Positions 18,522 to 31,048 of a stretch of 64,000 bases of DNA are shown one piece after another. Position 1 is the stretch's first letter. The number at the start of each line of letters is the position of its first letter. A model generated the notes under the pieces. The model was not told where the DNA came from, did no database searches, and saw only the letters and a list, made by a program, of their open reading frames with translations. The stretch spans positions 31,566,617 through 31,630,616 of the forward strand of contig CM067306.1 of the NCBI GenBank assembly GCA_034231615.1. Direction: 5' to 3'. Source of the DNA: Meghimatium bilineatum (Eukaryota; Mollusca; Gastropoda; Stylommatophora; Philomycidae). The position numbers and the translations under genes were made by a program.

Positions 18522-18732
18522 AACAGCACAGTGTTCATGATCAGGTTTTGAACTCGGAGCGAGTTTGACAGATTTGTATTTGTTAGATGGGTTCAATAAT
18601 GATTCAGCTAACAAGTTGATGAATTACATTATAGTATAGATAAGAATTAATTCTCTGTTTTGACTTTTAACCCATTGGCTATCGCAGCCAAAAAGATATT
18701 TGAAACAGTAGTTAAAAGGAGAATCATCATCA
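18522..18732. other. Unassigned spacer ending in a TGA-type LINE tail
   Basis: No gene is recognised. CATCATCATCA at about 18,725-18,735 is the (TGA)n tail of the minus-strand LINE to its right. Confidence 0.5.
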
Positions 18733-19184
18733 TCAGGTGCCGTGTCGAATGGCGTTGGAGATCATATCTCTCCATGTACATCGATTCCCCATATATGTCA
18801 TCATCTCTGTCTGTGTCGTCAATCGAAGCCATTTAGTCAAACTGTACAATATCTTTTCTCTAGGTCTTCCCCTTGATCTTTTCCCTTCTATCTTTCCTGT
18901 TGTCACTATATTCTCAATGCCTCCTCTTCTCATTATGTGCCAAATAAATGTTGACTGTCTTTTTATTATATTATCAATAATGCATATTTTCACATCCATC
19001 CTTCTAAGACATTCTTCATTAGTAATCCTTGCTGTCCAAGGAATGTGTAACGTTCTTCGAATAAATCACATTTCCGCTGCCTCCAATGGTTTTTGTGATG
19101 TCTTATTTATAGTCCATGCTTCACTTCCATAGTGTAGCACTGGTACAATGTAGCATTTGAGAACACATTTTCTAGTATCCATCT
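18733..19184 (-). pseudogene. LINE C-terminal region (HGT-ending family)
   Basis: Minus-strand reading from 19,184: DTRKCVLKCYIVPVLHYGS, then EAWTINKTSQKPLEAAEM. A TGA at 19,066-19,068 replaces a Trp, then FIRRTLHIPWTARITNEE follows. Further on come RQSTFIWHIMRRGGIENI, VTTGKIEGKRSRGRPREK, WRDMISNAIRHGT, and TGATGATGAT. It is the best preserved LINE tail in the window, with an 88-codon uninterrupted end. The stop codon is the first unit of the (TGA)n tail. It is truncated at about 19,184, next to the oppositely oriented element at 19,214. Confidence 0.9.
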
Positions 19185-19213
19185 ATATGGACTTGTTGCA
19201 TAGGATTTGTTGC

Positions 19214-19721
19214 AAAAGGAGAATAGGAATGGCTAAAAATACTTTTAATATATGAGGAAAATATTAGCATCTAAACAAATTACAAACAAGCTAAAAATGA
19301 GAATTATAAAAAGTTACATGTAATCTATATTAATGTATGGTCCAGAAACATGGACACTGAACAAACAATAAGACAAAATTTATGCTTTTGAGATGTGGAT
19401 ATATAGAAGAATAGGGAGAACATCATGGAAAGAGAAGAAAACAAAGAGGTTCTAACAACACTTAGAACGAAGGAGGAATTATTGAAGGAAACAACGATCA
19501 GGCAAATAAAATATTTTTGACACATTAAAAGACATGACACTTTCTTGAAGACCTTGAGGGTAAATTTGAAAGGAGGAGAGCACGAGGTAGACAGTGATAT
19601 AAGTGGGAGAGTAACATCTCAAGATGGACAGGTTAGTCTAGAAGAGTGCACCACCAAAACAAGAGACATGGGATGTTGGAGGTCTGTTGCAGCCAACCTT
19701 CGTTGTGGAGAAGACACTTGA
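19214..19721 (+). pseudogene. LINE C-terminal region, head-to-head with the preceding copy
   Basis: The plus strand reads KRRIGMAKNTFN, then KILASKQITNKLKMRIIKSY, a stop, SILMYGPETWTLNK, then AFEMWIYRRIGRTSWKEKK. The motifs YG-ETWTLNK and AFEMW-YRR are canonical for the RT thumb region of animal LINEs. Later sequence is frameshifted (RQIKYF-H-I-K-RHD-like, then WRSVAANLRCGEDT). It ends with TGATGATGG, so here too the stop is in the tail. It differs in sequence from the neighbouring minus-strand LINE, so the pair is not one twin-primed insertion. The giant satellite begins about 120 bp downstream. Confidence 0.86.
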
Positions 19722-19726
19722 TGATG

Positions 19727-19838
19727 GTGCAGTAGAATAGTTTAGTAGCCCTTGGTACAGTAGAATAGTTTAGCCGCCCTTGGTACAGTAGAATAGTTTA
19801 GTAGCCCTTGGTACAGTAGAATAGTTTAGAAGCCCTTG
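19727..19838. repeat. 28-bp minisatellite, 4 copies, at the satellite boundary
   Basis: Exactly four 28-bp units (GTACAGTAGAATAGTTTAGT plus AGCCCTTG, with small variants) fill the gap between the LINE 3' tail and the first satellite monomer. The first unit may grow out of the LINE tail (GGTGCAGTAG). Confidence 0.93.
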
Positions 19839-22800
19839 TTTGTATGTTGCATATTTACATACAAAGTACATTTCATAAAAATGTTTACTTCTGAATTTTG
19901 CACTATAGGAACTAAGTAGAAAAAATAATGTGTTTATATGTAATATATTTATATACAAGGAAAATTTTATAAAAATATTTACTTCTGATTTTTGTACTAT
20001 AGGAACTAAGTAGATATAGAATGTGTTTATATGTCACATAAAAAAAGATAATTCTTTTTAAATGTTTATTTTTTGAATTTTGCACTATAGGATCTAAGTA
20101 GAAAAATAATGTGTTAAAATGTTGCATATTTATATACAAAGTATATAATATAATAATGTTTCCTTCTGAATTTTGCACTATAAGAACTAAATAGAAAATG
20201 AATGTGTTTATATGTCGCATAAAAAGAAAAATTTTTAAATGTTTATAAGAATGTGTTAATATGGCGCATATATACATACAAAGTATATTTTTTTTAAATG
20301 TTTAACTTCTGGATTTTGCACTATTGGAACTAAGCAGAAAAAGAATGTGTTTATATGACATATATTTATATACAAGGTAAATTTTGAAAAATATTTACTT
20401 CTGATGTTTGCACTATAGGAACTAAGTAGAAAAAGAATGTGTTAATATGTCGCATATTTACATACAAAGTATATTTTATAAAAATGTTTACTTCTGAAAT
20501 TTGCACTATAGGAACTAAGTAGAAAAAGAATGTGTTTATGTAGCATAAATATAAAATAGTAAATTTTTTAAATGTTTATTTTTTGAATTTTGCTCTATAG
20601 GAACTAAGTAGAAAAAGAATGTGTTTATATGTCATATATACAAGGTAAATTTTATAAAAATATTTACTTCTGATTTTTGCACTATAGGAATTAAGTAGAA
20701 ATGGAATGTGTTTATATGTCGCATAAAAAGAAATTTTTAAAAAATGTTTATAAGAATGTTTTAATATGCCGCATATTTACATACAAAGTATATTTTATAA
20801 AAATGTTTACTTCTGAATTTTGCACTATAGAAACTAGGTAGAAAAAAATAATGTCATAGGAACTAAGTAGAAAAAGAATGTGTTTATATGTCATATATTT
20901 ATATACAAGGTAAATTTTATAAAAATATTTACTTCTGATTTTTGCATCATAGGATCTAAGCAGTAAAAGAATGTGTTTATGTAGCATAAATATAAAATAG
21001 TAAATTTTTTTAATGTTTATTTTTTGAATTTTGCACTATAGGAATTAAGTAGAAAAAGAATGTGTTTATATGTCGCATCAAAAGAAATTTTTTTATAAGA
21101 ATGTGTTAATATGGCGCATATTTACATACAAAGTATATTTTATAAAAATGTTTACTTCTGAATTTTGCACTATAGGAACTAAGTAGAAATAGAATGTAGC
21201 ATAAAAAAGAAAATTCTTTTTTAATGTTTATCTTTTGAATTTTGCACTATAGGAATTAAGTAGAAAAAGAATGTGTTTATATGTCATATATACAAGGTAA
21301 ATTTTATAAAAATATTTACTCCTGATTTTTGCACTATAGGAATTAAGTAGAAATGGAATGTGTTTATATGTCGCGTAAAAAGAAATTAAAAAAAAATGTT
21401 TATAAGAATGTGTTAATATGGCGCATATTTACATACAAAGTATATTTTATAAAAATGTTTACTTCTGAATTTTGCACTATAGAAACTAGGTAGAAAAAAA
21501 TAATGTCATAGGAACTAAGTAGAAAAAGAATGTGTTTATATGTCATATATTTATATACAAGGTAAATTTTATAAAAATATTTACTTCTGATTTTTGCATC
21601 ATAGGATCTAAGCAGTAAAAGAATGTGTTTATGTAGCATAAAAATAAAATAGTAAATTTTTTTAATGTTTATTTTTTGAATTTTGCACTATAGGAATTAA
21701 GTAGAAAAAGAATGTGTTTATATGTCGCATCAAAAGAAAATTTTTAAAATTTTTTATAAGAATGTGTTAATATGGCGCATATTTACATACAAAGTATATT
21801 TTATAAAAATGTTTACTTCTGAATTTTGCACTATTGGAACTAAGCAGAAAAAAATGTGTTTATATGTCATATATTTATATACAAGGTAAATTTTATAAAA
21901 ATATTTACTTCTGATTTTTGCACTATAGGAACTAAGTAGAAATAGAATGTGTTTATGTACATAAATATAAAATAGTAAATTTTTTTAATGTTTATTTTTT
22001 GAATTTTTCACTATAGGAATTAAGTAGAAAAAGAATGTGTTTATATGTCATATATACAAGGTAAATTTTATAAAAATATTTACTTCTGATTTTTGCACTA
22101 TAGGAATTAAGTAGAAAAAGAATGTGTTTATATGTCGCATCAAAAGACGTTTTTTTATAAGAATGTGTTAATATGGCGCATATTTACATACAAAGTATAT
22201 TTTATAAAAATGTTTACTTCTGAATTTTGCACTATTGGAACTAAGCAGATAAAAATGTGTTTATATGTCATATATTTATATACAAGGTATATTTTATAAA
22301 AATATTTACTTCCTATTTTTGCACTATAGGAACTAAGTAGAAATAGAATGTAGCATAAAAAAAGAAAATTATTTTTTAATGTTTATTTTTTGAATTTTGC
22401 ACTATAGGAATTAAGTAGAAAAAGAATGTGTTTATATGTCATATATACAAGGAAAATTTTATAAAAATATTTACTTCTGATTTTTGCACTATAGGAATTA
22501 AGTAGAAATGGAATGTGTTTATATGTCACATAAAAAGAAAAAAGGAAATTTTATAAAAATGTTTATTTTTTGAATTTTGCACTATAGGATCTAAGCAGTA
22601 AAAGAATGTGTTTATATAGTAGCATAAATATAAAATAGTAAATTTTTGTGATGTTTATTTTTTAAATTTTGCACTATAGGAATTAAGTAGAAAAAGAATG
22701 TGTTTATATGTCGCATCAAAAGAAAATTTTTAAAATTTATTATAAGAATGTATTAATATGGCGCATATTTACATACAAAGTATATTTTATAAAAATGTTT

Positions 22801-24170
22801 ACTTCTGAATTTTGCACTATTGGAACTAAGCAGAAAAAAATGTGTTTATATGTCATATATTTATATACAAGGTAAATTTTAGTAAAATATTTACTTCTGA
22901 TTTTTGCACTATAGGAACTAAGTAGAAAAAAGAATGTGTTTATGTCGCAGAAATATAAAAAAGTAAATTTTTAAAATATTTATTTTTGAATTTTGCGCTA
23001 TAGGAATTAAGTAAAATAGAATGTGTTTATTTGTCATATATACAAGGACAATTTTATAAAAATATTAACTTCTGATTTTTGCACTTTATGAATTAAGTAG
23101 AAAAAGAATGTGTTTATATGTCGCATCAAAAGAAAATTTTTTAAATTTTTTATAAGAATGTGTTAATATGGCGCATATTTACATACATAGTATATTTTAT
23201 AAAAATGTTTACTTCTGAATTTTGCACTATTGGAACTAAGCAGAAAAAAATGTGTTTATATGTCAAATATTTATATACAAGGTAAATTTTATAAAAATAT
23301 TTACTTCTGATTTTTGCACTATAGGAACTAAGTAGAAATAGAATGTGTTTATATGTAGCATAAAAAAAGAATATTCTTTTTAAATGTTAATTTTTTGAAT
23401 TTTGCACTATAGGATTTAAGTAGAAAAGGAATGTATTTATATGTCATATATACAAGGTAAATTTTATAAAAATATTTACTTCTGATTTTTGCACTATAGG
23501 AATTAAGTAGAAATAGAATGTGTTTATATGTCGCATAAAAAGAAAATTTTTAAAAATGTTTATAAGAATGTGTTAATATGGCGCATATTTACATACAAAG
23601 TATATTTTATACAAATGTTTACTTCTGAATTTTGCACTATAGAAACTAGGTAAAAAAAAATGTCATAAGAACTAAGTAGAAAAAGAATGTGTTTATATGT
23701 CATATATTTATATACAAGGTAAATTTTATAAAAATATTTACTTCTGATTTTTGCATCATAGGAACTAAGTAGAAAAAGAATGTGTTTATATGTCACATAA
23801 AAAGAAAAAGGAAATTTTATAAAAATGTTTATTTTTGAATTTTGCACTATAGGAACTAAGTAGAAATAGAATGTGTTTATATGTAGCATAAAAAAAGAAT
23901 ATTCTTTTTAAATGTTAATTTTTGGAATTTTGCACTATAGGATCTAAGTAGTAAAAGAATGTGTTTATGTACATAAATATAAAATAGTAAATTTTTTAAT
24001 GTTTATTTTTTGAATTTTGCACTATAGGAATTAAGTAGAAAAAGAATGTGTTTATATGTCATATATACAAGGTAAATTTTATAAAAATATTTACTTCTGA
24101 TTTTTGCACTATAGGAATTAAGAAGAAATAGAATGTGTTTATATGTCATATATAAAGAAAATTTTTTTAA
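19839..24170. repeat. Irregular left edge of the satellite
   Basis: Monomer order is variable and point differences and deletions are more frequent than further right. One two-copy duplication is clear, with an offset of 652 bp (landmarks at 20,748 and 21,400). Such divergence is usual at satellite array ends. Confidence 0.8.
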
Positions 24171-24174
24171 ATGT

Positions 24175-27100
24175 TTATAAGAATGTGTTAATATGGCGCA
24201 TATTTACATACAAAGTATATTTTATAAAAATGTTTACTTCTGAATTTTGCACTATAGAAACTAGGTAGAAAAAAATAATGTCATAGGAACTAATTAGAAA
24301 AAGAATGTGTTTATATGTCATATATTTATATACAAGGTAAATTTTATAAAAATATTTACTTCTGATTTTTGCATCATAGGAACTAAGTAGAAAAAGAATG
24401 TGTTTATATGTCACATAAAAAGAAAAAGGAAATTTTATAAAAATGTTTATTTTTGAATTTTGCACTATAGGAACTAAGTAGAAATAGAATGTGTTTATAT
24501 GTAGCATAAAAAAAGAATATTCTTTTTAAATGTTAATTTTTTGAATTTTGCACTATAGGAATTAAGTAGAAAAAGAATGTATGTCATATATACAAGGTAA
24601 ATTTTATAAAAATATTTACTTCTGATTTTTGCACTATAGGAATTAAGTAGAAATAGAATGTGTTTATATGTCGCATAAAAAGAAAATTTTTTTAAATGTT
24701 TATAAGAATGTGTTAATATGGCGCATATTTACATACAAAGTATATTTTATAAAAATGTTTACTTCTGAATTTTGCACTATAGAAACTAGGTAGAAAAAAA
24801 TAATGTCATAGGAACTAAGTAGAAAAAGAATGTGTTTATATGTCATATATTTATGTACAAGGTAAATTTTATAAAAATATTTACTTCTGATTTTTGCATC
24901 ATAGGAACTAAGTAGAAAAAGAATGTGTTTATATGTCACAAAAAAAGAAAAAGGAAATTTTATAAAAATGTTTATTTTTGAATTTTGCACTATAGGAACT
25001 AAGTAGAAATAGAATGTGTTTATATGTAGCATAAAAAAAGAATATTCTTTTTAAATGTTAATTTTTGGAATTTTGCACTATAGGATCTAAGTAGTAAAAG
25101 AATGTGTTTATGTACATAAATATAAAATAGTAAATTTTTTAATGTTTATTTTTTGAATTTTGCAATATAGGAATTAAGTAGAAAAAGAATGTGTTTATAT
25201 GTCATATATACAAGGTAAATTTTATAAAAATATTTACTTCTGATTTTTGCACTATAGGAATTAAGAAGAAATAGAATGTGTTTATATGTCATATATAAAG
25301 AAAATTTTTTTAAATGTTTATAAGAATGTGTTAATATGGCGCATATTTACATACAAAGCATATTTTATAAAAATGTTTACTTCTGAATTTTGCACTATAG
25401 AAACTAGGTAGAAAAAAATAATGTCATAGGAACTAAGTAGAAAAAGAATGTGTTTATATGTCATATATTTATATACAAGGTAAATTTTATAAAAATATTT
25501 ACTTCTGATTTTTGCATCATAGGAACTAAGTAGAAAAAGAATGTGTTTATATGTCACAAAAAAAGAAAAAGGAAATTTTATAAAAATGTTTATTTTTGAA
25601 TTTTGCACTATAGGAACTAAGTAGAAATAGAATGTGTTTATATGTAGCATAAAAAAAGAATATTCTTTTTAAATGTTGATTTTTTGAATTTTGCACTATA
25701 GGAATTAAGTAGAAAAGGAATGTATTTATATGTCATATATACAAGGTAAATTTTATAAAAATATTTACTTCTGATTTTTGCACTATAGGAATTAAGTAGA
25801 AATAGAATGTGTTTATATGTCGCATAAAAAGAAAATTTTTAAAAATGTTTATAAGAATGTGTTAATATGGCGCATATTTACATACAAAGTATATTTTATA
25901 CAAATGTTTACTTCTGAATTTTGGACTATAGAAACTAGGTAGAAAAAAAAAATGTCATAGGAACTAAGTAGAAAAAGAATGTGTTTATATGTCATATATT
26001 TATATACAAGGTAAATTTTATAAAAATATTTACTTCTGATTTTTGCATCATAGGAACTAAGTAGAAAAAGAATGTGTTTATATGTCACATAAAAAGAAAA
26101 AGGAAATTTTATAAAAATGTTTATTTTTGAATTTTGCACTATAGGAACTAAGTAGAAATAGAATGTGTTTATATGTAGCATAAAAAAAGAATATTCTTTT
26201 TAAATGTTAATTTTTTGAATTTTGCACTATAGGAATTAAGTAGAAAAAGAATGTGTTTATATGTCATATATACAAGGTAAATTTTATAAAAATATTTACA
26301 TCTGATTTTTGCACTATAGGAATTAAGTAGAAATAGAATGTGTTTATATGTCGCATAAAAAGAAAATTTTTTAAAATGTTTATAAGAATGTGTTAATATG
26401 GCGCATATTTACATACAAAGTATATTTTATAAAAATGTTTACTTCTGAATTTTGCACTATAGAAACTAGGTAGAAAAAAATAATGTCATAGGAACTAAGT
26501 AGAAAAAGAATGTGTTTATATGTCATATATTTATATACAAGGTAAATTTCATAAGAATATTTACTTCTGATTTTTGCATCATAGGAACTAAGTAGAAAAA
26601 GAATGTGTTCATATGTCACAAAAAAAGAAAAAGGAAATTTTATAAAAATGTTTATTTTTGAATTTTGCACTATAGGAACTAAGTAGAAATAGAATGTGTT
26701 TATATGTAGCATAAAAAAAGAATATTCTTTTTAAATGTTAATTTTTTGAATTTTGCACTATAGGAATTAAGTAGAAAAGGAATGTATTTATATGTCATAT
26801 ATACAAGGTAAATTTTATAAAAATATTTACTTCTGATTTTTGCACTATAGGAATTAAGTAGAAATAGAATGTGTTTATATGTCGCATAAAAAGAAAATTT
26901 TTAAAAATGTTTATAAGAATGTGTTAATATGGCGCATATTTACATACAAAGTATATTTTATACAAATGTTTACTTCTGAATTTTGCACTATAGAAACTAG
27001 GTAGAAAAAAAAAATGTCATAGGAACTAAGTAGAAAAAGAATGTGTTTATATGTCATATATTTATATACAAGGTAAATTTTATAAAAATATTTACTTCTG

Positions 27101-28150
27101 ATTTTTGCATCATAGGAACTAAGTAGAAAAAGAATGTGTTTATATGTCACATAAAAAGAAAAAGGAAATTTTATAAAAATGTTTATTTTTGAATTTTGCA
27201 CTATAGGAACTAAGTAGAAATAGAATGTGTTTATATGTCACATAAAAAGAAAAAGGAAATTTTATAAAAATGTTTATTTTTGAATTTTGCACTATAGGAA
27301 CTAAGTAGAAATAGAATTTGTTTATATGTAGCATAAAATAAGAATATTCTTTTTAAATGTTAATTTTTGGAATTTTGCACTATAGGATCTAAGTAGTAAA
27401 AGAATGTGTTTATGTACATAAATATAAAATAGTAAATGTTTTAATGTTTATTTTTTGAATTTTGCACTATAGGAATTAAGTAGAAAAAGAATGTGTTTAT
27501 ATGTCATATATACAAGGTAAATTTTATAAAAATATGTACATCTGATTTTTGCACTATAGGAATTAAGTAGAAATAGAATGTGTTTATATGTCGCATAAAA
27601 AGAAAATTTTTAAAAATGTTTATAAGAATGTGTTAATATGGCGCATATTTACATACAAAGTATATTTTATAAAAATGTTTACTTCTGAATTTTGCACTAT
27701 AGAAACTAGGTAGAAAAAAATAATGTCATAGGAACTAAGTAGAAAAAGAATGTGTTTATATGTCATATATTTATATACAAGGTAAATTTCATAAAAATAT
27801 TTACTTCTGATTTTTGCATCATAGGAACTAAGTAGAAAAAGAATGTGTTTATATGTCACAAAAAAAGAAAAAGGAAATTTTATAAAAATGTTTATTTTTG
27901 AATTTTGCACTATAGGAACTAAGTAGAAATAGAATGTGTTTATATGTAGCATAAAAAAAGAATATTCTTTTTAAATGTTAATTTTTTGAATTTTGCACTA
28001 TAGGAATTAAGTAGAAAAGGAATGTATTTATATGTCATATATACAAGGTAAATTTTATAAAAATATTTACTTCTGATTTTTGCACTATAGGAATTAAGTA
28101 GAAATAGAATGTGTTTATATGTCGCATAAAAAGAAAATTTTTTAAAATGT
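24175..28150. repeat. 531-bp higher-order units, left block
   Basis: Identical landmarks recur at 25,318, 25,849, 26,380 and 26,911 (531-bp steps), and again at 27,620 and 28,151. The unit order is F, short monomer, A, C, D, B, E. Interspersed longer steps (525, 618, 709) reflect gain or loss of monomers, including a duplicated C monomer near 27,130-27,330. Confidence 0.88.
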
Positions 28151-31048
28151 TTATAAGAATGTGTTAATATGGCGCATATTTACATACAAAGTATATTTTA
28201 TACAAATGTTTACTTCTGAATTTTGCACTATAGAAACTAGGTAGAAAAAAAAAATGTCATAGGAACTAAGTAGAAAAAGAATGTGTTTATATGTCATATA
28301 TTTATATACAAGGTAAATTTTATAAAAATATTTACTTCTGATTTTTGCATCATAGGAACTAAGTAGAAAAAGAATGTGTTTATATGTCACATAAAAAGAA
28401 AAAGGAAATTTTATAAAAATGTTTATTTTTGAATTTTGCACTATAGGAACTAAGCAGTAAAAGAATGTTTTTATGTAGCATAAATATAAAATAGTAAATT
28501 TTTTTAATGTTTATTTTTTGAATTTTGCTCTATAGGATATAGTAGAAAAAGAATGTGTTTATATGTCATATATACAAGGAAAATTTTATAAAAATATTTA
28601 CTTCTGATTTTTGCACTATAGGAATTAAGTAGAAAAAGATTGTGTTTATATGTCGCATCAAAAGAAAATTTTTAAATTTTTATTATAAGAATGTGTTAAT
28701 ATGGCGCATATTTACATACAAAGTATATTTTATAAAAATGTTTACTTCTGAATTTTGCACTATTGGAACTAAGCAGAAAAAGAATGTGTTTATATGTCAT
28801 ATATTTATATACAAGGTATTTTTTATAAAAATATTTACTTCTGATTTTTGCATCATAGGAACTAAGTAGAAAAAGAATGTGTTTATATGTCACATAAAAA
28901 GAAAAAAAGGACATTTTATAAAAATGTTTATTTTTTTAATTTTGCACTATAGGATCTAAGCAGTAAAAGAATGTGTTTATGTAGTAGCATAAATATAAAA
29001 TAGTAAATTTTTTTGATGTTTATTTTTTTAATTTTGCACTATAGGAATTAAGTAGAAAAAGAATGTGTTTATATGTCATATATACAAGGAAAATTTTATA
29101 AAATATTTACTTCTGATTTTTGCACTATAGGAATTAAGTAGAAAAAGAATGTGTTTATATGTCGCATCAAAATAAAATTTTTTAAATTTTTTATAAGAAT
29201 GTGTTAATATGGCGCATATTTACATACAAAGTATATTTTATAAAAATGTTTACTTCTGAATTTTGCACTATTGGAACTAAGCAGAAAAAAATGTGTTTAT
29301 ATGTCATATATTTATATACAAGGTAAATTTTAGTAAAATATTTACTTCTGATTTTTGCACTATAGGAACTAAGTAGTAAAAGAATGTGTTTATGTACATA
29401 AATATAAAATAGTAAATTTTTTAATGTTTATTTTTTGAATTTTGCACTATAGGAATTAAGTAGAAAAAGAATGTGTTTATATGTCATATATACAAGGTAA
29501 ATTTTATAAAAATATTTACTTCTGATTTTTGCACTATAGGAATTAAGTAGAAATAGAATGTGTTTATATGTCGCATAAAAAGAAAATTTTTTAAAATGTT
29601 TATAAGAATGTGTTAATATGGCGCATATTTACATACAAAGTATATTTTATACAAATGTTTACTTCTGAATTTTGCACTATAGAAACTAGGTAGAAAAAAA
29701 AAATGTCATAGGAACTAAGTAGAAAAAGAATGTGTTTATATGTCATATATTTATATACAAGGTAAATTTTATAAAAATATTTACTTCTGATTTTTGCATC
29801 ATAGGAACTAAGTAGAAAAAGAATGTGTTTATATGTCACATAAAAAGAAAAAGGAAATTTTATAAAAATGTTTATTTTTGAATTTTGCACTATAGGAACT
29901 AAGCAGTAAAAGAATGTTTTTATGTAGCATAAATATAAAATAGTAAATTTTTTTAATGTTTATTTTTTGAATTTTGCTCTATAGGATATAGTAGAAAAAG
30001 AATGTGTTTATATGTCATATATACAAGGAAAATTTTATAAAAATATTTACTTCTGATTTTTGCACTATAGGAATTAAGTAGAAAAAGATTGTGTTTATAT
30101 GTCGCATCAAAAGAAAATTTTTAAATTTTTATTATAAGAATGTGTTAATATGGCGCATATTTACATACAAAGTATATTTTATAAAAATGTTTACTTCTGA
30201 ATTTTGCACTATTGGAACTAAGCAGAAAAAGAATGTGTTTATATGTCATATATTTATATACAAGGTATTTTTTATAAAAATATTTACTTCTGATTTTTGC
30301 ATCATAGGAACTAAGTAGAAAAAGAATGTGTTTATATGTCACATAAAAAGAAAAAAAGGACATTTTATAAAAATGTTTATTTTTTTAATTTTGCACTATA
30401 GGATCTAAGCAGTAAAAGAATGTGTTTATGTAGTAGCATAAATATAAAATAGTAAATTTTTTTGATGTTTATTTTTTTAATTTTGCACTATAGGAATTAA
30501 GTAGAAAAAGAATGTGTTTATATGTCATATATACAAGGAAAATTTTATAAAATATTTACTTCTGATTTTTGCACTATAGGAATTAAGTAGAAAAAGAATG
30601 TGTTTATATGTCGCATCAAAATAAAATTTTTTAAATTTTTTATAAGAATGTGTTAATATGGCGCATATTTACATACAAAGTATATTTTATAAAAATGTTT
30701 ACTTCTGAATTTTGCACTATTGGAACTAAGCAGAAAAAAATGTGTTTATATGTCATATATTTATATACAAGGTAAATTTTAGTAAAATATTTACTTCTGA
30801 TTTTTGCACTATAGGAACTAAGTAGTAAAAGAATGTGTTTATGTACATAAATATAAAATAGTAAATTTTTTAATGTTTATTTTTTGAATTTTGCACTATA
30901 GGAATTAAGTAGAAAAAGAATGTGTTTATATGTCATATATACAAGGTAAATTTTATAAAAATATTTACTTCTGATTTTTGCACTATAGGAATTAAGTAGA
31001 AATAGAATGTGTTTATATGTCGCATAAAAATGAAATTTTTTTTAATGT
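28151..31048. repeat. 1449-bp unit, two tandem copies
   Basis: Landmarks at 28,151, 28,642 and 28,696 recur at 29,600, 30,091 and 30,145. Private variants are shared (GGATATAGTAG, GAAAAAAAGGACATTT, AGAATGTTTTTATG), which shows block duplication. Confidence 0.9.

Noticed and set aside
18034-18568. ORFs of 158 and 159 codons on opposite strands
   Set aside because: A 21-bp repeat without stops keeps several frames open at once. Neither ORF has a non-repetitive domain.
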